Assembly (NCBI RefSeq): GCF_021491375.1
Contig: NZ_JAKEVY010000003.1
Span: forward strand, 806,001 to 870,000
Reading direction: 5' to 3'
From: Flavihumibacter fluminis
GTDB taxonomy: Bacteria > Bacteroidota > Bacteroidia > Chitinophagales > Chitinophagaceae
Length of the DNA: 64,000 bases
Shown here in pieces: positions 27,442-36,625 of the stretch. The translations under genes were made by a program, and so were the position numbers. The notes beneath the pieces were generated by a model, which did not search any database, had not been told where the DNA came from, and was given only the letters and a program-made list of their open reading frames with translations. Positions within the stretch are counted from its first letter, which is position 1. Every line of letters starts with the position of its first letter.

Positions 27442-29133
27442 ATGAAAAATTTATTGCTATTGCCATTGGCAATGGGGCTTTTCCTTTTTCTGATAAATAA
27501 AAGTCCGGTTGCTTCAGACAACAATCTAGTAACCTCCTCCAGCATTTATTGTGCGCCGGTGCTTGACCTCGCTAAGCTAAGTGATGAGCATGGCCCGCTA
27601 ATAAAAGCGTTTAAATTGGTTCATTTTCCTGTCACCACTAAAGTGGATTCAGCTCAGTTTTATTTTGATCAGGGATTAAGTCAGTTGTATGCCTTCAATC
27701 ACGGTGAGGCCGGACGTTCCTTCAAAACGGCTATCCGTCTGGATCCAACCGCTCCTATGCCTTATTGGGGAATGGCAATGGTTCTGGGCCCAAATTATAA
27801 TGCTGCCCTGAATCCTGCCTTGCTGAAAGATATTAATGCAGCTATTGAAAATGCAAAAGCGAGGATAGCAACTGCAACTCTTACAGAAAAAGGTCTTATT
27901 GAAGCACTTGATCTGCGGTTTCCTGAAAACAAGGTGGACGACCTGACACCCTATAACGAGGCCTATTCTGCGGCAATGAAAAAAATGTATGAAACGAATC
28001 CGGCCAACGCAGAAATAGCAGTGCTCTATATCGATGCCTTAATGAATGAACATCCCTGGAATTTCTGGTTAAAAGATGGCACAGCCCAGCCATGGACGGA
28101 ATATACCCTTTCAACCATTGAGTCTGTTTTGAAAAAATGGCCGGAGCATCCGGGTGCCATTCATTATTACATACATCTTACTGAGGCGTCCAGGCAGGCG
28201 GAGAGAGCGTTGCCATATGCAAATCGGCTTGGCGAGCTTGCGAAAGGGAATGGCCACCTTGTTCATATGCCCTCTCACACCTATATCCGTACTGGTCATT
28301 ATCACCAAGGTGTACTGGTTAATGAGGCTGCAGCTGCTTCTGACAGTGCTTATATCAGTCAGTGTCGGGCAGAAGGTTTTTATCCGATGATGTTATATCC
28401 GCATAACATTCATTTTCTGGCGGCCTGCGCTTTCCTCGAAGGAAGCTCTAAAAAAGCAATCGATGCAGCATGGGCTGTATCAAGGCAGGCAGATAAAAAA
28501 TACCTGGCGGAGAGCATTACTGTTCAGCATTTCTACAGCATCCCCTACTATGTGCTGGCCCAGCTTGAAAAATGGGAGGATATTCTTCGGTTACCCATGC
28601 CCGGTGAATCATTGAAATATCCCAGGGCCATCTGGCATTACGCAAGAGGATTGGCATTTGCAGGTAAATCGGACTATAAAAATGCAGGCCTGGAACTAAA
28701 TGCCCTGGAAAAAATTTCCGCTGAAGGAACCCTGAAAAATTACATGATCTGGGATTTAAATTCAGCCCAGCAACTGGTAGATATGGCGGTTCTCATTCTG
28801 AAAGGTGAATTGAACGCCCGGCTGGGAAAAGTGGAGCTGGCCATAACACAATTCAGGGAGGCTGTTAAACTGGAAGATCAGTTGAATTACAATGAACCAC
28901 CCGACTGGTTTTTTTCCAATCGTTTACGATTAGGGAGCTGGTTGATAAAATCCGGCCAGTTTGAGGCAGCTGAGAAAGTGTATCGGGAAGACCTGGAAAC
29001 CTTCCCGGAAAATGGATGGGCGTTACATGGCCTTCAAAAAGCGCTGACCGGCCAGGGGAAAACGGCTGCAGCAAGGGAAGCGCAATCCCGTTTCCAAAAA
29101 GCCTGGCAGTGGGCTGATATTACGCTAAAATAA
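27442..29133 (+). CDS. Exported tetratricopeptide repeat protein
   Basis: A 563-residue protein with an N-terminal signal or anchor (MKNLLLLPLAMGLFLFLINK). TPR-like helical pairs run through it: an early one at QFYFDQGLSQLYAFNHGEAG, with AIRLDPTAPMPYWGMAM, and C-terminal ones at FREAVKLEDQLNYNEPPDWF and VYREDLETFPENGWALHGLQ. A conserved histidine-rich motif, HMPSHTYIRTGHYH (about residue 273), is characteristic of this widespread uncharacterised TPR family and might bind a metal. The function is unknown. It stands 150 bases after bcp and just before a small HExxH-type protein gene on the same strand. Confidence 0.85.
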   Translation: MKNLLLLPLAMGLFLFLINKSPVASDNNLVTSSSIYCAPVLDLAKLSDEHGPLIKAFKLVHFPVTTKVDSAQFYFDQGLSQLYAFNHGEAGRSFKTAIRLDPTAPMPYWGMAMVLGPNYNAALNPALLKDINAAIENAKARIATATLTEKGLIEALDLRFPENKVDDLTPYNEAYSAAMKKMYETNPANAEIAVLYIDALMNEHPWNFWLKDGTAQPWTEYTLSTIESVLKKWPEHPGAIHYYIHLTEASRQAERALPYANRLGELAKGNGHLVHMPSHTYIRTGHYHQGVLVNEAAAASDSAYISQCRAEGFYPMMLYPHNIHFLAACAFLEGSSKKAIDAAWAVSRQADKKYLAESITVQHFYSIPYYVLAQLEKWEDILRLPMPGESLKYPRAIWHYARGLAFAGKSDYKNAGLELNALEKISAEGTLKNYMIWDLNSAQQLVDMAVLILKGELNARLGKVELAITQFREAVKLEDQLNYNEPPDWFFSNRLRLGSWLIKSGQFEAAEKVYREDLETFPENGWALHGLQKALTGQGKTAAAREAQSRFQKAWQWADITLK

Positions 29134-29188
29134 TTTTCGATCGGTGTCAGCCAGATATAGGCACAATGTGTTAACATCGTGGTTACAT

Positions 29189-29542
29189 ATGGCTGACACC
29201 TTTCATATTAAGGAAGATTCCTTTTGGGCAAAACTGGCGGCCAAAAGGATGAAAGCTGATAAAATGGCTATGGTGCTGGGCACAACCATTCATCTTTATA
29301 ACACGCAGCCCCAGGAATTTCTGAGAAACAAACGGTGGCTTCGGCATGAATTGGCGCATATCCGGCAGTTCCGGCAATATGGCTGGATTCGTTTTCTGTT
29401 TCTATACCTGGTGGAATCCGTTAGAAAAGGCTATTATATGAATCGCTTTGAAGTGGAGGCCCGCGAAGCAGAGCAGGATCCTTTCCTGGAGGACAAGTAT
29501 TCTTTCATACCCAATTTTGCCCAGTCAGAAAATCTAACCTGA
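29189..29542 (+). CDS. DUF4157-like small protein with HExxH motif
   Basis: About 117 residues counted from the ATG at 29189 (a GTG 15 codons upstream is also in frame). The centre carries RWLRHELAHIRQFRQYG, an HExxH zinc-peptidase motif of the kind found in DUF4157 proteins, followed by a hydrophobic helix (FLFLYLVESV) and YYMNRFEVEAREAEQDP, whose Glu could be the third ligand. Whether it is an active protease is unknown. It is the last gene of this rightward run: its stop codon touches that of the convergent birA with no base between. Confidence 0.75.
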   Translation: MADTFHIKEDSFWAKLAAKRMKADKMAMVLGTTIHLYNTQPQEFLRNKRWLRHELAHIRQFRQYGWIRFLFLYLVESVRKGYYMNRFEVEAREAEQDPFLEDKYSFIPNFAQSENLT

Positions 29543-30286
29543 TTATATCCACTCTATCTCTCCAACCCGGAATCGGCGGTCGGTTTGATCCCTGGTCAGG
29601 AGTTCTCCGTTTGAATCCACACCAAGCACCAGGCTTTCAAAAACAATAGTATTCTTACGAAAGCGGCAGATTTTTCCTTTTCCAAACAGATGCGCCTGGT
29701 AATCCTTATGCAATATTGATCTCTTCCCATCTCGCAACTGCTGCCATCGGAACTCCAGGTTTTCAAAGAGTTTACGGGTTTCCTGCATCAGGTCATAGGT
29801 TTTTCCGGTTATTTGCCGAAGCGAAACCGGTTTCCGACCCGTTTCTTCAAATACTACCTGGTTCACATTGATACCAAGTCCTACTACGGCAAACTGCCAA
29901 TCTGAACCGGACCATTTGTTTTCGATCAGGATACCGCCTGCCTTTCTGTCACGCCAGAAAAGATCATTCGGCCACTTAACCCGGGTCTCCTCTCCGGCAT
30001 GCTTAGCCAGCCAGTCGTGGGCTCCCAGCGCCATTGCCATACTCAGGTAAAACAGGTCCGAACTCGCCAGCTGACTGGTTTCCAACACTATACTTACCAT
30101 GATATTGGTGGCTGGCTCACTTTGCCATTGCTTGCCTCTTTGTCCTTTTCCTGCTGTTTGTTCCAATGCAAAATAAGCGGATCCATGTTCTGCCTTCTGT
30201 GACTGAACCTGGCCCATGGCATAGTTGTTGGAGCTATCTACGGAGTCCAGAATCGTAAGCTTATGTCCTATAGGATAATGAGGCAT
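29543..30286 (-). CDS. birA: Biotin--[acetyl-CoA-carboxylase] ligase
   Basis: A 247-residue ligase that attaches biotin to the carboxylase carrier protein through biotinyl-AMP. The biotin/ATP loop appears as TAGKGQRGKQWQSEPATNI and the central motif as RVKWPNDLFWRDRKAGGILI; a C-terminal SH3-like domain follows. The DNA-binding helix-turn-helix of the E. coli bifunctional repressor is absent, so it is a monofunctional enzyme. The reading frame continues 36 codons upstream, but those overlap rsfS, and the ATG at 30286 (MPHYPIGHKL) is the natural start. Confidence 0.93.
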   Translation of the reverse strand: MPHYPIGHKLTILDSVDSSNNYAMGQVQSQKAEHGSAYFALEQTAGKGQRGKQWQSEPATNIMVSIVLETSQLASSDLFYLSMAMALGAHDWLAKHAGEETRVKWPNDLFWRDRKAGGILIENKWSGSDWQFAVVGLGINVNQVVFEETGRKPVSLRQITGKTYDLMQETRKLFENLEFRWQQLRDGKRSILHKDYQAHLFGKGKICRFRKNTIVFESLVLGVDSNGELLTRDQTDRRFRVGEIEWI

Positions 30287-30306
30287 AGGATTGCGCAAAA
30301 GATTAG

Positions 30307-30314
30307 TACTTTTG
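30307..30314 (+). promoter_or_regulatory. -7 promoter box for the rsfS-ftsH operon
   Basis: TACTTTTG matches TAnnTTTG in the 80-base gap between divergent birA and rsfS, 52 bases before the rsfS start. Confidence 0.5.
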
Positions 30315-30366
30315 ATCGGGACGAATGTAGTATTTTCAGTTTTTAGTTCACTAAAAGAATAGATTA

Positions 30367-30771
30367 TTGGAACCATTGTCAGCTTTAGCTTCACGTCAAC
30401 GCAGTAGTGTGACTCGCCTTACCAAAAATTCCAAAATCCTGACCACCATTATAAAGGCTATCCAGGATAAGAAGGGAGAAAACATTGTTTCCCTGGATCT
30501 CAGAAAGATTCATGAAGCTGTTGCCGATTTCTTTGTGATATGTGAGGCCAGCACCAATACACAGGTAAAAGCCATTGCCGATTCCGTTGAACAATCAGTA
30601 AAAGAAACCCTGGGCGAAGCGCCCTACCGGCATGAAGGTCAGCAATCAGCCCAATGGATTTTAATCGATTATGTAAATGTGGTGGTGCATGTTATGCAAC
30701 CTGAAACCCGCCGCTTTTACAAACTGGAAGAAATGTGGAGCGATGCACCTATGACCAATTACGAGTCATAA
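30367..30771 (+). CDS. rsfS: Ribosome silencing factor RsfS
   Basis: A 134-residue RsfS/Iojap protein. The family core is intact: ILTTIIKAIQDKKGENIVSL, then DFFVICEASTNTQVKAIADS, GEAPYRHEGQQSAQWILIDY and VNVVVHVMQPETRRFYKLEE. It binds ribosomal protein uL14 and blocks subunit joining when nutrients are short. The start is a TTG (MEPLSALASRQ); the extra 20 residues at the N-terminus seem normal for this group. It heads a long rightward run and precedes ftsH by 64 bases. Confidence 0.95.
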   Translation: MEPLSALASRQRSSVTRLTKNSKILTTIIKAIQDKKGENIVSLDLRKIHEAVADFFVICEASTNTQVKAIADSVEQSVKETLGEAPYRHEGQQSAQWILIDYVNVVVHVMQPETRRFYKLEEMWSDAPMTNYES

Positions 30772-30835
30772 GTTTAACCACTTCATTTGAACAAAGACGG
30801 CACATAAGCATTAAATATTTATAGTTATCTAACAT

Positions 30836-32854
30836 ATGTCACAAGAAGATCTGAAATCAAACGACAGGGGAGGATTTAACCGGATGAGGCCGAGAATGGA
30901 TGGAGGTGGAAATGATCCGCGCCGGGGACCCCGTTTTAATATTTACTGGGTGTGGGGCGCGCTGGCGGTAATCCTGCTTGGATTTAACCTGTTCAGTTCC
31001 TTTACCCCGGATGCCAAGCGAATCAACTTTGATGTGTTTAAGGAAATGCTGACAAAAGGTGATGTTGCCAAAATTGAGCTGATCAGTAACAAGAACCTGG
31101 TTCGTGTTTATATTAAACGCGATAGCCTGAACAAGCCATTTTATAAGGATAAATTACCCAAAGGTTTTAATGCAACCTTGAGTGATAAAGCCCCTCAATT
31201 TGAATTTACCATTGCCAAACCGGAAATCTTTACCGACGACCTGCGAGATTTTTATACCAAAAACCCGCAGGTGAATGAAGTGCCGCGACTTGATGAAACA
31301 GAGGGCGATTGGTTGGCACCTATCTTCCAGTTCGTATTGCCGATTTTCATAATCGTGCTCATCTGGGTACTTCTGATGCGGAAAATGGGCGGTGGCGCCG
31401 GAGGCGGTGCTGGTCCGGGTGGTATTTTCAATATTGGAAAATCCAAGGCCCAGCTGTTTGATAAAGGCACCAAAGTAAACATAACATTCAACGATGTTGC
31501 CGGTCTCGATGAAGCTAAAGTGGAAGTAATGGAGATCGTTGACTTCCTGAAGAATCCAAAAAAATATACCAACCTGGGTGGAAAGATACCTAAGGGTGCA
31601 TTGCTGGTAGGTCCTCCGGGAACCGGTAAAACCCTGCTTGCCAAAGCCATGGCAGGTGAGGCACAGGTGCCTTTCTTCAGCCTGAGTGGTTCCGATTTCG
31701 TCGAAATGTTTGTGGGTGTGGGTGCCAGCCGGGTACGCGACCTGTTCAAGCAGGCCCGTGAAAAAGCGCCCTGTATCATTTTCATTGATGAGATTGATGC
31801 AATTGGTCGCGCACGTGGTAAAAATGCCATCATGAGCAATGATGAAAGAGAAAGTACCCTGAACCAGTTGCTGGTTGAAATGGATGGATTCAGTGGAGAA
31901 AGCGGGATCATTGTACTGGCGGCAACCAACCGTCCGGATGTTCTGGACACCGCGTTGTTGCGTCCGGGCCGATTTGATCGTCAGATAACCATTGACAAGC
32001 CGGATGTAAAAGGTCGCGAAGCGATTTTTAAAGTACACCTGAAACCGATCAAAGTTTCAGAGCAGGTGGATATTCATAAACTGGCTGAGCAAACTCCTGG
32101 ATTCGCAGGTGCGGACATCGCCAACATCTGTAACGAAGCCGCACTGATCGCTGCCCGTAAAGGCAAGGAAGCTGTGGACATGAGTGATTTCCAGGATGCG
32201 GTGGATCGTGTTATCGGAGGATTGGAAAAGAAAAACAAGATTATCTCCCCCGAAGAGAAAAAGATCATTGCATATCATGAAGCAGGCCACGCTATCTGTG
32301 GCTGGTACCTGGAACATGCGTATCCGCTGTTAAAAGTAACCATTGTGCCGAGGGGTACAGCAGCGCTGGGATATGCACAGTATACACCGAAAGAACAGTA
32401 TCTCTATAATACCGATCAGTTACTGGATCAGATCTGTATGACATTGGGCGGAAGGGCGGCTGAAGATATTTTCTTCAATAAAATTTCCACCGGTGCTCAA
32501 AATGACCTGCAGCAGATCACCCGGATTGCTTATTCCATGGTTACTGTCTATGGAATGAATGAGAAAGTGGGGAATGTAAGTTTCTATGACCCTCAGAATG
32601 AAAATTCTTTCACCAAGCCATATTCAGAAGAAACTTCCAAACTCATTGACGAGGAAGTAAGAAAGCTGATAGATTTGGCTTATGACCGGACGAAGAAACT
32701 TCTTGCCGAGAAGAAGCAGCAGGTGGAGATACTTGCAGAAAAACTGTTGGATAAAGAAGTGCTCTTCCAGAGTGATGTGGAGCAACTGATCGGAAAGCGT
32801 CCGTACGAAGAGAAGAAGACACTGGAAGTGGACGAGTCACCGAGTATTGCCTGA
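30836..32854 (+). CDS. ftsH: ATP-dependent zinc metalloprotease FtsH
   Basis: A 672-residue membrane AAA+ protease. Two transmembrane segments flank a periplasmic domain: about residues 39-58 ([17 protein letters not shown]) and 162-182 ([20 protein letters not shown]). The ATPase has Walker A GPPGTGKT (about 259-266), Walker [12 protein letters not shown] and the second region of homology [19 protein letters not shown]. The protease site is HEAGH (about 481) with the third zinc ligand Asp in GAQNDL (about 554). It degrades membrane and regulatory proteins. lutC follows five bases later. Confidence 0.98.
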   Translation: MSQEDLKSNDRGGFNRMRPRMDGGGNDPRRGPRFNIYWVWGALAVILLGFNLFSSFTPDAKRINFDVFKEMLTKGDVAKIELISNKNLVRVYIKRDSLNKPFYKDKLPKGFNATLSDKAPQFEFTIAKPEIFTDDLRDFYTKNPQVNEVPRLDETEGDWLAPIFQFVLPIFIIVLIWVLLMRKMGGGAGGGAGPGGIFNIGKSKAQLFDKGTKVNITFNDVAGLDEAKVEVMEIVDFLKNPKKYTNLGGKIPKGALLVGPPGTGKTLLAKAMAGEAQVPFFSLSGSDFVEMFVGVGASRVRDLFKQAREKAPCIIFIDEIDAIGRARGKNAIMSNDERESTLNQLLVEMDGFSGESGIIVLAATNRPDVLDTALLRPGRFDRQITIDKPDVKGREAIFKVHLKPIKVSEQVDIHKLAEQTPGFAGADIANICNEAALIAARKGKEAVDMSDFQDAVDRVIGGLEKKNKIISPEEKKIIAYHEAGHAICGWYLEHAYPLLKVTIVPRGTAALGYAQYTPKEQYLYNTDQLLDQICMTLGGRAAEDIFFNKISTGAQNDLQQITRIAYSMVTVYGMNEKVGNVSFYDPQNENSFTKPYSEETSKLIDEEVRKLIDLAYDRTKKLLAEKKQQVEILAEKLLDKEVLFQSDVEQLIGKRPYEEKKTLEVDESPSIA

Positions 32855-32859
32855 TAGTC

Positions 32860-33513
32860 ATGAAAGCGGCTGCATCCAAAGAATCAATTTTAAAAAAAAT
32901 ACGGAAGGCGTTGAGTGAATCAACGCCTCTTCCATTTCCTTCGAGTGAAGGCAATCATTCTGTTTTTCAACCTGCACCTGATGACCTGGATCTTTTATTT
33001 GCTGAGCAGTTCGGGAAATTACAGGGCAAGTTTGTTTTTTGTCTGAATGATCAGGAGTTGCAATTACAATTGGCTCTGCTTGCCAAACAGAAAAATTTCC
33101 AGAAAATTTACTGTAGGGAAGAAGATTTTCGGTCAGGTATAACCGAAGAAGCGGTTCGTTCAGTTTTGCTGGAAGATCAATCTCCTGAAGCATTAAAGAA
33201 TTGTGATGCTGCAATTACCGGTTGTGAATGCCTGGTAGCCAGAACCGGTACAATTGTACTAAGCAGTGCACAGGCCAGTGGCCGTACTTCCAGCGTATAT
33301 GCTCCGGTGCATATATGTATTGCTACAACCAGTCAGTTAGTCTACGATATCAAAGACGGACTTCGGCTTTTGAAAGAAAAATATGGAACCAGTCTGCCCT
33401 CATTTATCAGCTTTGCCAGCGGCCCAAGTCGTACTGCAGATATAGAGAAAACATTGGTTGTGGGGGTTCATGGTCCGAAGGAAGTCTATCTTTTTCTTGT
33501 TGATAATTCATAA
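32860..33513 (+). CDS. lutC: LUD-domain lactate utilisation protein LutC
   Basis: A 217-residue LutC/YkgG-type protein: it starts with a helix ASKESILKKIRKALSES, and the LUD domain contains the signature AITGCECLVARTGTIVLSS followed by a Ser/Thr-rich ASGRTSSVYAPVHICIA and the late FASGPSRTADIEKTLVVGVH. In Bacillus LutC works with LutA and LutB in lactate oxidation. Here it is separated by about 18 kb from the LutB gene (13374) and lies directly after ftsH, so the complex is encoded from scattered loci. The gene is full length with no sign of decay. Confidence 0.93.
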   Translation: MKAAASKESILKKIRKALSESTPLPFPSSEGNHSVFQPAPDDLDLLFAEQFGKLQGKFVFCLNDQELQLQLALLAKQKNFQKIYCREEDFRSGITEEAVRSVLLEDQSPEALKNCDAAITGCECLVARTGTIVLSSAQASGRTSSVYAPVHICIATTSQLVYDIKDGLRLLKEKYGTSLPSFISFASGPSRTADIEKTLVVGVHGPKEVYLFLVDNS

Positions 33514-33524
33514 ACCTGTTATCC

Positions 33525-33935
33525 ATGTTATTGTTTGTCTACGGATCCCTGCGAAGAGGTTTTCATCACCCGGCTTATTCCTATATCAGCCAGCATTTTG
33601 ATTTTGTTGCGGATGGAAAAGTGAGAGGTGTATTATACGATATGGGAGAATATCCCGCAGCTATTCCTACAACTGAGGACCGCTGGATACTGGGAGAATT
33701 ATACCGGTTAAAGCCGGAAGCAGATTGGGATTGGGCTATCGCCCAGCTGGATGATTATGAGGGAGTGGCTCCGGAGGAAGGTGAACCCGCCTTGTATAAA
33801 AGGGAGATGGCCAATGTTCAATCAGTCAACGGCCAATCAACAGAAGCCTGGATTTACTGGTTTAACGGAGATGTTACCGGAAGACCACTGATCCCAAGTG
33901 GGGATGTGTTGCAATACCGACGCGAAAAGGGATAA
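33525..33935 (+). CDS. Gamma-glutamylcyclotransferase-like (AIG2) protein
   Basis: A 136-residue protein with the AIG2/GGCT fold: the substrate loop LFVYGSLRRGFHHPAYSY at the N-terminus and the catalytic-type Glu in QLDDYEGVAPEEGEPALYKR. Some family members cleave gamma-glutamyl peptides to 5-oxoproline; many bacterial members have unknown substrates. It follows lutC by 11 bases and its stop lies 16 bases before the LpxH start. Confidence 0.9.
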   Translation: MLLFVYGSLRRGFHHPAYSYISQHFDFVADGKVRGVLYDMGEYPAAIPTTEDRWILGELYRLKPEADWDWAIAQLDDYEGVAPEEGEPALYKREMANVQSVNGQSTEAWIYWFNGDVTGRPLIPSGDVLQYRREKG

Positions 33936-33951
33936 TAGTATATTTGCGGGC

Positions 33952-34710
33952 ATGCAACTGGAAGCTGGAAAGAAAATATATTTTATCTCGGATTTTCACC
34001 TGGGTGCGCCTGATCATGCGCAGAGTCTTATACGTGAAAAAAAAATCGTTCAGTTTCTGGACCGAATTGAACCTGAGCTGGGCCAGTTGTTCATTGTGGG
34101 AGATCTCTTTGATTTCTGGTATGAGTATAAAACGGTGGTTCCGAAAGGGTATGTGCGATTGTTGGGTAAACTCGCATCCCTTACTGATAAAGGCATACCA
34201 GTTCATTTCTTTGTGGGGAATCACGACATGTGGGTGGATGGTTATTTTGAACAGGAGCTCAATATTCCCGTTTATTACGAAGAAAAAAGATTTGAATTCA
34301 ATGGAAAGAAGTTCCTGATTGGGCATGGAGACGGACTGGGACCCGGAGATCACGGATATAAATTCATCAAAAAAGTTTTTCGGAATAAATTTTGCCAGTG
34401 GTTGTTTGGAGCCTTGCATCCCAGTTGGGGAATTGGAATAGCGAACTACATGAGTCGCAGAAGCCGGGCGGCAACTGGTCAGTCGGACGAACTATTTCTT
34501 GGAGAAGATAAGGAGTGGCTGATCCAATATTGCAAAGAAGTTTTGCAGAAAGAGAGCTTTGATTATTTTGTTTTCGGTCACCGCCACCTTCCTATTGATT
34601 TCAAACTGAATGAACATAGCCGTTATGTTAACCTGGGCGATTGGCTGCGATATGATTCCTATGCTGTTTTTGACGGCACTACTTTACGTCTCGAATATTA
34701 TACACCATGA
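33952..34710 (+). CDS. lpxH: UDP-2,3-diacylglucosamine diphosphatase (LpxH-type)
   Basis: A 252-residue metallophosphoesterase. All metal motifs are present: FISDFHLGAP (DxH), IVGDLFDFWYE (GDxxD), FVGNHDMW (GNHD), GHGDGLGPGD and FGHRHLP (GHxH). LpxH-type enzymes cleave UDP-diacylglucosamine in lipid A synthesis at the inner membrane; GDLFDFWYE and the HGDGLGPGD loop favour LpxH over a general phosphatase. The frame opens 18 codons earlier, inside the upstream gene; I chose the ATG at 33952 (MQLEAGKKIYF). It overlaps the next gene by four bases (ATGA). Confidence 0.9.
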   Translation: MQLEAGKKIYFISDFHLGAPDHAQSLIREKKIVQFLDRIEPELGQLFIVGDLFDFWYEYKTVVPKGYVRLLGKLASLTDKGIPVHFFVGNHDMWVDGYFEQELNIPVYYEEKRFEFNGKKFLIGHGDGLGPGDHGYKFIKKVFRNKFCQWLFGALHPSWGIGIANYMSRRSRAATGQSDELFLGEDKEWLIQYCKEVLQKESFDYFVFGHRHLPIDFKLNEHSRYVNLGDWLRYDSYAVFDGTTLRLEYYTP

Positions 34711-35522
34711 GAAACTTGTTACTACTGGGATTGTTGTTGCTTCGGCTGGTTGTGCAGGCAGCTGACCCGCAATTCCTGAATGACAGTTTTCGTCTGAAAC
34801 AGGTGGTAGGTGAGAATCTCACTGGTTTTGCCGTGGATAATCTCGGTTATATGTACCTGTTAGATGCAAGCGGGCAGCTGAAAAAACTTTCTCCCAAAGG
34901 TGATTCCATCAGCGTATTTAATGATGTGCGCAGGTATGGGAAGTTATACTCCATGGATGTTTCCAATCCGCTTAAAGTGTTGTTGTTCTATAAAGATTTT
35001 GGAACTATCGTAGTATTGGACCGGTTTTTGAATAACCGCTTAACTATTGATTTGCGAAAGCACCAGATTTTCCAGGCAAAAGCAATTGCTCAATCTTTCG
35101 ATAATGGGGTTTGGGTGTATGATGAGTTGGAAGGCAGATTGAAACGACTGGATGATAATGGTAACCTGGTTGGTGAAACAGTTGATTTCAGGGTAATTGT
35201 GGATGATGCCCCATCTCCTCAGTTTATTGCTGATGCAGACAGGCTGGTTTATCTATATGATCCTGCAAGAGGCCTTTTTGTACTGGATTATTTTGGTACG
35301 CTTAAAAACAAAGTGGCATTAACCGGATGGACGGATTTACAGGTAATAGGGAATAGGGTGCTGGGAAGAAAAGGAGGTATGTTGGAAAGTTATGTTCCAG
35401 GGAGTTTGGAGTTGAAGGAGCAGGCTGTTCCTGAACTGCTGGAAAAAGCTAGTAAAGTTCAGGTCAGCCTGGATCATTTATATGTTTTAAAGCAAGGCAG
35501 GTTATTTATTTACAGTTTATAA
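34707..35522 (+). CDS. Secreted propeller-like protein of unknown function
   Basis: A 271-residue protein with a signal peptide (MRNLLLLGLLLLRLVVQA). The mature part consists of short beta-strand repeats (GFAVDNLGYMYLLDASGQLK, VWVYDELEGRLKRLDDNGN, RLVYLYDPARGLFVLDYFG), which look like blades of a propeller. No catalytic motif is apparent. It is translationally coupled to lpxH through an ATGA overlap and precedes the mscS gene by 13 bases, suggesting an envelope role, which is inference. Confidence 0.75.
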   Translation: MRNLLLLGLLLLRLVVQAADPQFLNDSFRLKQVVGENLTGFAVDNLGYMYLLDASGQLKKLSPKGDSISVFNDVRRYGKLYSMDVSNPLKVLLFYKDFGTIVVLDRFLNNRLTIDLRKHQIFQAKAIAQSFDNGVWVYDELEGRLKRLDDNGNLVGETVDFRVIVDDAPSPQFIADADRLVYLYDPARGLFVLDYFGTLKNKVALTGWTDLQVIGNRVLGRKGGMLESYVPGSLELKEQAVPELLEKASKVQVSLDHLYVLKQGRLFIYSL

Positions 35523-35535
35523 ATCGGATGTCAAT

Positions 35536-36624
35536 ATGAAGGAGGTTTTGGACTATGTTTTCCTTGAGAATACGGTTCGTGCGTATATCATCTGTTTTGG
35601 AACCATCCTGCTTGCTATTCTGTTTAAGCGATATTTGTCCAGAGTATTATCACGTATAATTTTCAAAATAATTAAGCGCAGATCCTGGAAAATAGATCAG
35701 CATTCTTTTGTTGAATTGGTTTTCCAGCCAATACAGGTATTTCTGATTGTCTCGGTAACCATAATTGCGCTGGATAATCTCAGATTCCCTACAATATTCA
35801 ATGTGAAAATCTATCATGTTGAAATCCGTGAAATTTTGGCCAGTATTGCCAGGGGTATTTGGGTGATTATTTTTATCTGGTTACTGCGCAGAATGATTGA
35901 TTTCATTGCAATGCTGATGGAGCAAAGAGCCAATCTCACAGAAGATCTGGCAGACAACCAGATGGTTGTTTTTTTCAAGGAATTCTTTAAGACCGTTTTG
36001 GTTATCGTCGGAATTCTGCTCGTTATTCGTTTTTCTTTCAATAAGGATATTACTACTTACCTCGCAGGTCTCTCTATCGTTGCTGGTGCTCTTGCCCTTG
36101 CTGCGCGCGAGAGTCTGGAGAATCTGATTGCTTCTTTTATCATTTTTTTCGACAAGCCATTTCATGTGGGTGATACTGTAAAAGTGCATCAGATAACGGG
36201 TACGGTTGAACGAATTGGTCTCAGGAGTACAAGGCTAAGAACGGATCAGAAAACCTATGTAAGCGTTCCCAATAAGCAGATGGTAGACAGCATTATGGAT
36301 AATCTGAGTTTGCGTTCCCAGCGTAGGGCCGATCTGAGGCTCGAACTTTCTTTGAAAACCTCCACCGTAAAACTGGATCATGCAGTTGCAGGCATTAAAA
36401 CCATTCTGAGTCACCCTGCGATTGAAAATTATTCCTGTTTGCTGAGTGATATTACAGCCAGTGCATTCATCATAACAGCTGAATATTATACCGGAATGAT
36501 ACCAATGGCGGAGTTCAATCAGTTGAAGCAAACCATCAACCTGGAAATATTACGTCTGCTCGAATCAATGGAAATTGAGCTGGCAGGAGAAACTCGCGAA
36601 GTGGTGGTAACAAATCAACACTAA
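35536..36624 (+). CDS. Small-conductance mechanosensitive channel (MscS family)
   Basis: A 362-residue membrane protein. Hydrophobic segments lie at about residues 12-30, 68-86, 108-126 and 150-180, the last including the pore-lining Gly/Ala-rich helix YLAGLSIVAGALALAARESL. The MscS cytosolic beta-domain follows (FDKPFHVGDTVKVHQITGTV, RLRTDQKTYVSVPNKQMVDS). The channel opens under membrane tension during osmotic downshock. It is the last gene of the rsfS-to-mscS run; its stop lies one base from that of the convergent MerR gene. Confidence 0.93.
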   Translation: MKEVLDYVFLENTVRAYIICFGTILLAILFKRYLSRVLSRIIFKIIKRRSWKIDQHSFVELVFQPIQVFLIVSVTIIALDNLRFPTIFNVKIYHVEIREILASIARGIWVIIFIWLLRRMIDFIAMLMEQRANLTEDLADNQMVVFFKEFFKTVLVIVGILLVIRFSFNKDITTYLAGLSIVAGALALAARESLENLIASFIIFFDKPFHVGDTVKVHQITGTVERIGLRSTRLRTDQKTYVSVPNKQMVDSIMDNLSLRSQRRADLRLELSLKTSTVKLDHAVAGIKTILSHPAIENYSCLLSDITASAFIITAEYYTGMIPMAEFNQLKQTINLEILRLLESMEIELAGETREVVVTNQH

Positions 36625-36625
36625 A

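Noticed and set aside
31154-32038. Long minus-strand reading frames inside ftsH
   Set aside because: Shadows caused by the codon pattern of the strongly conserved ftsH gene.
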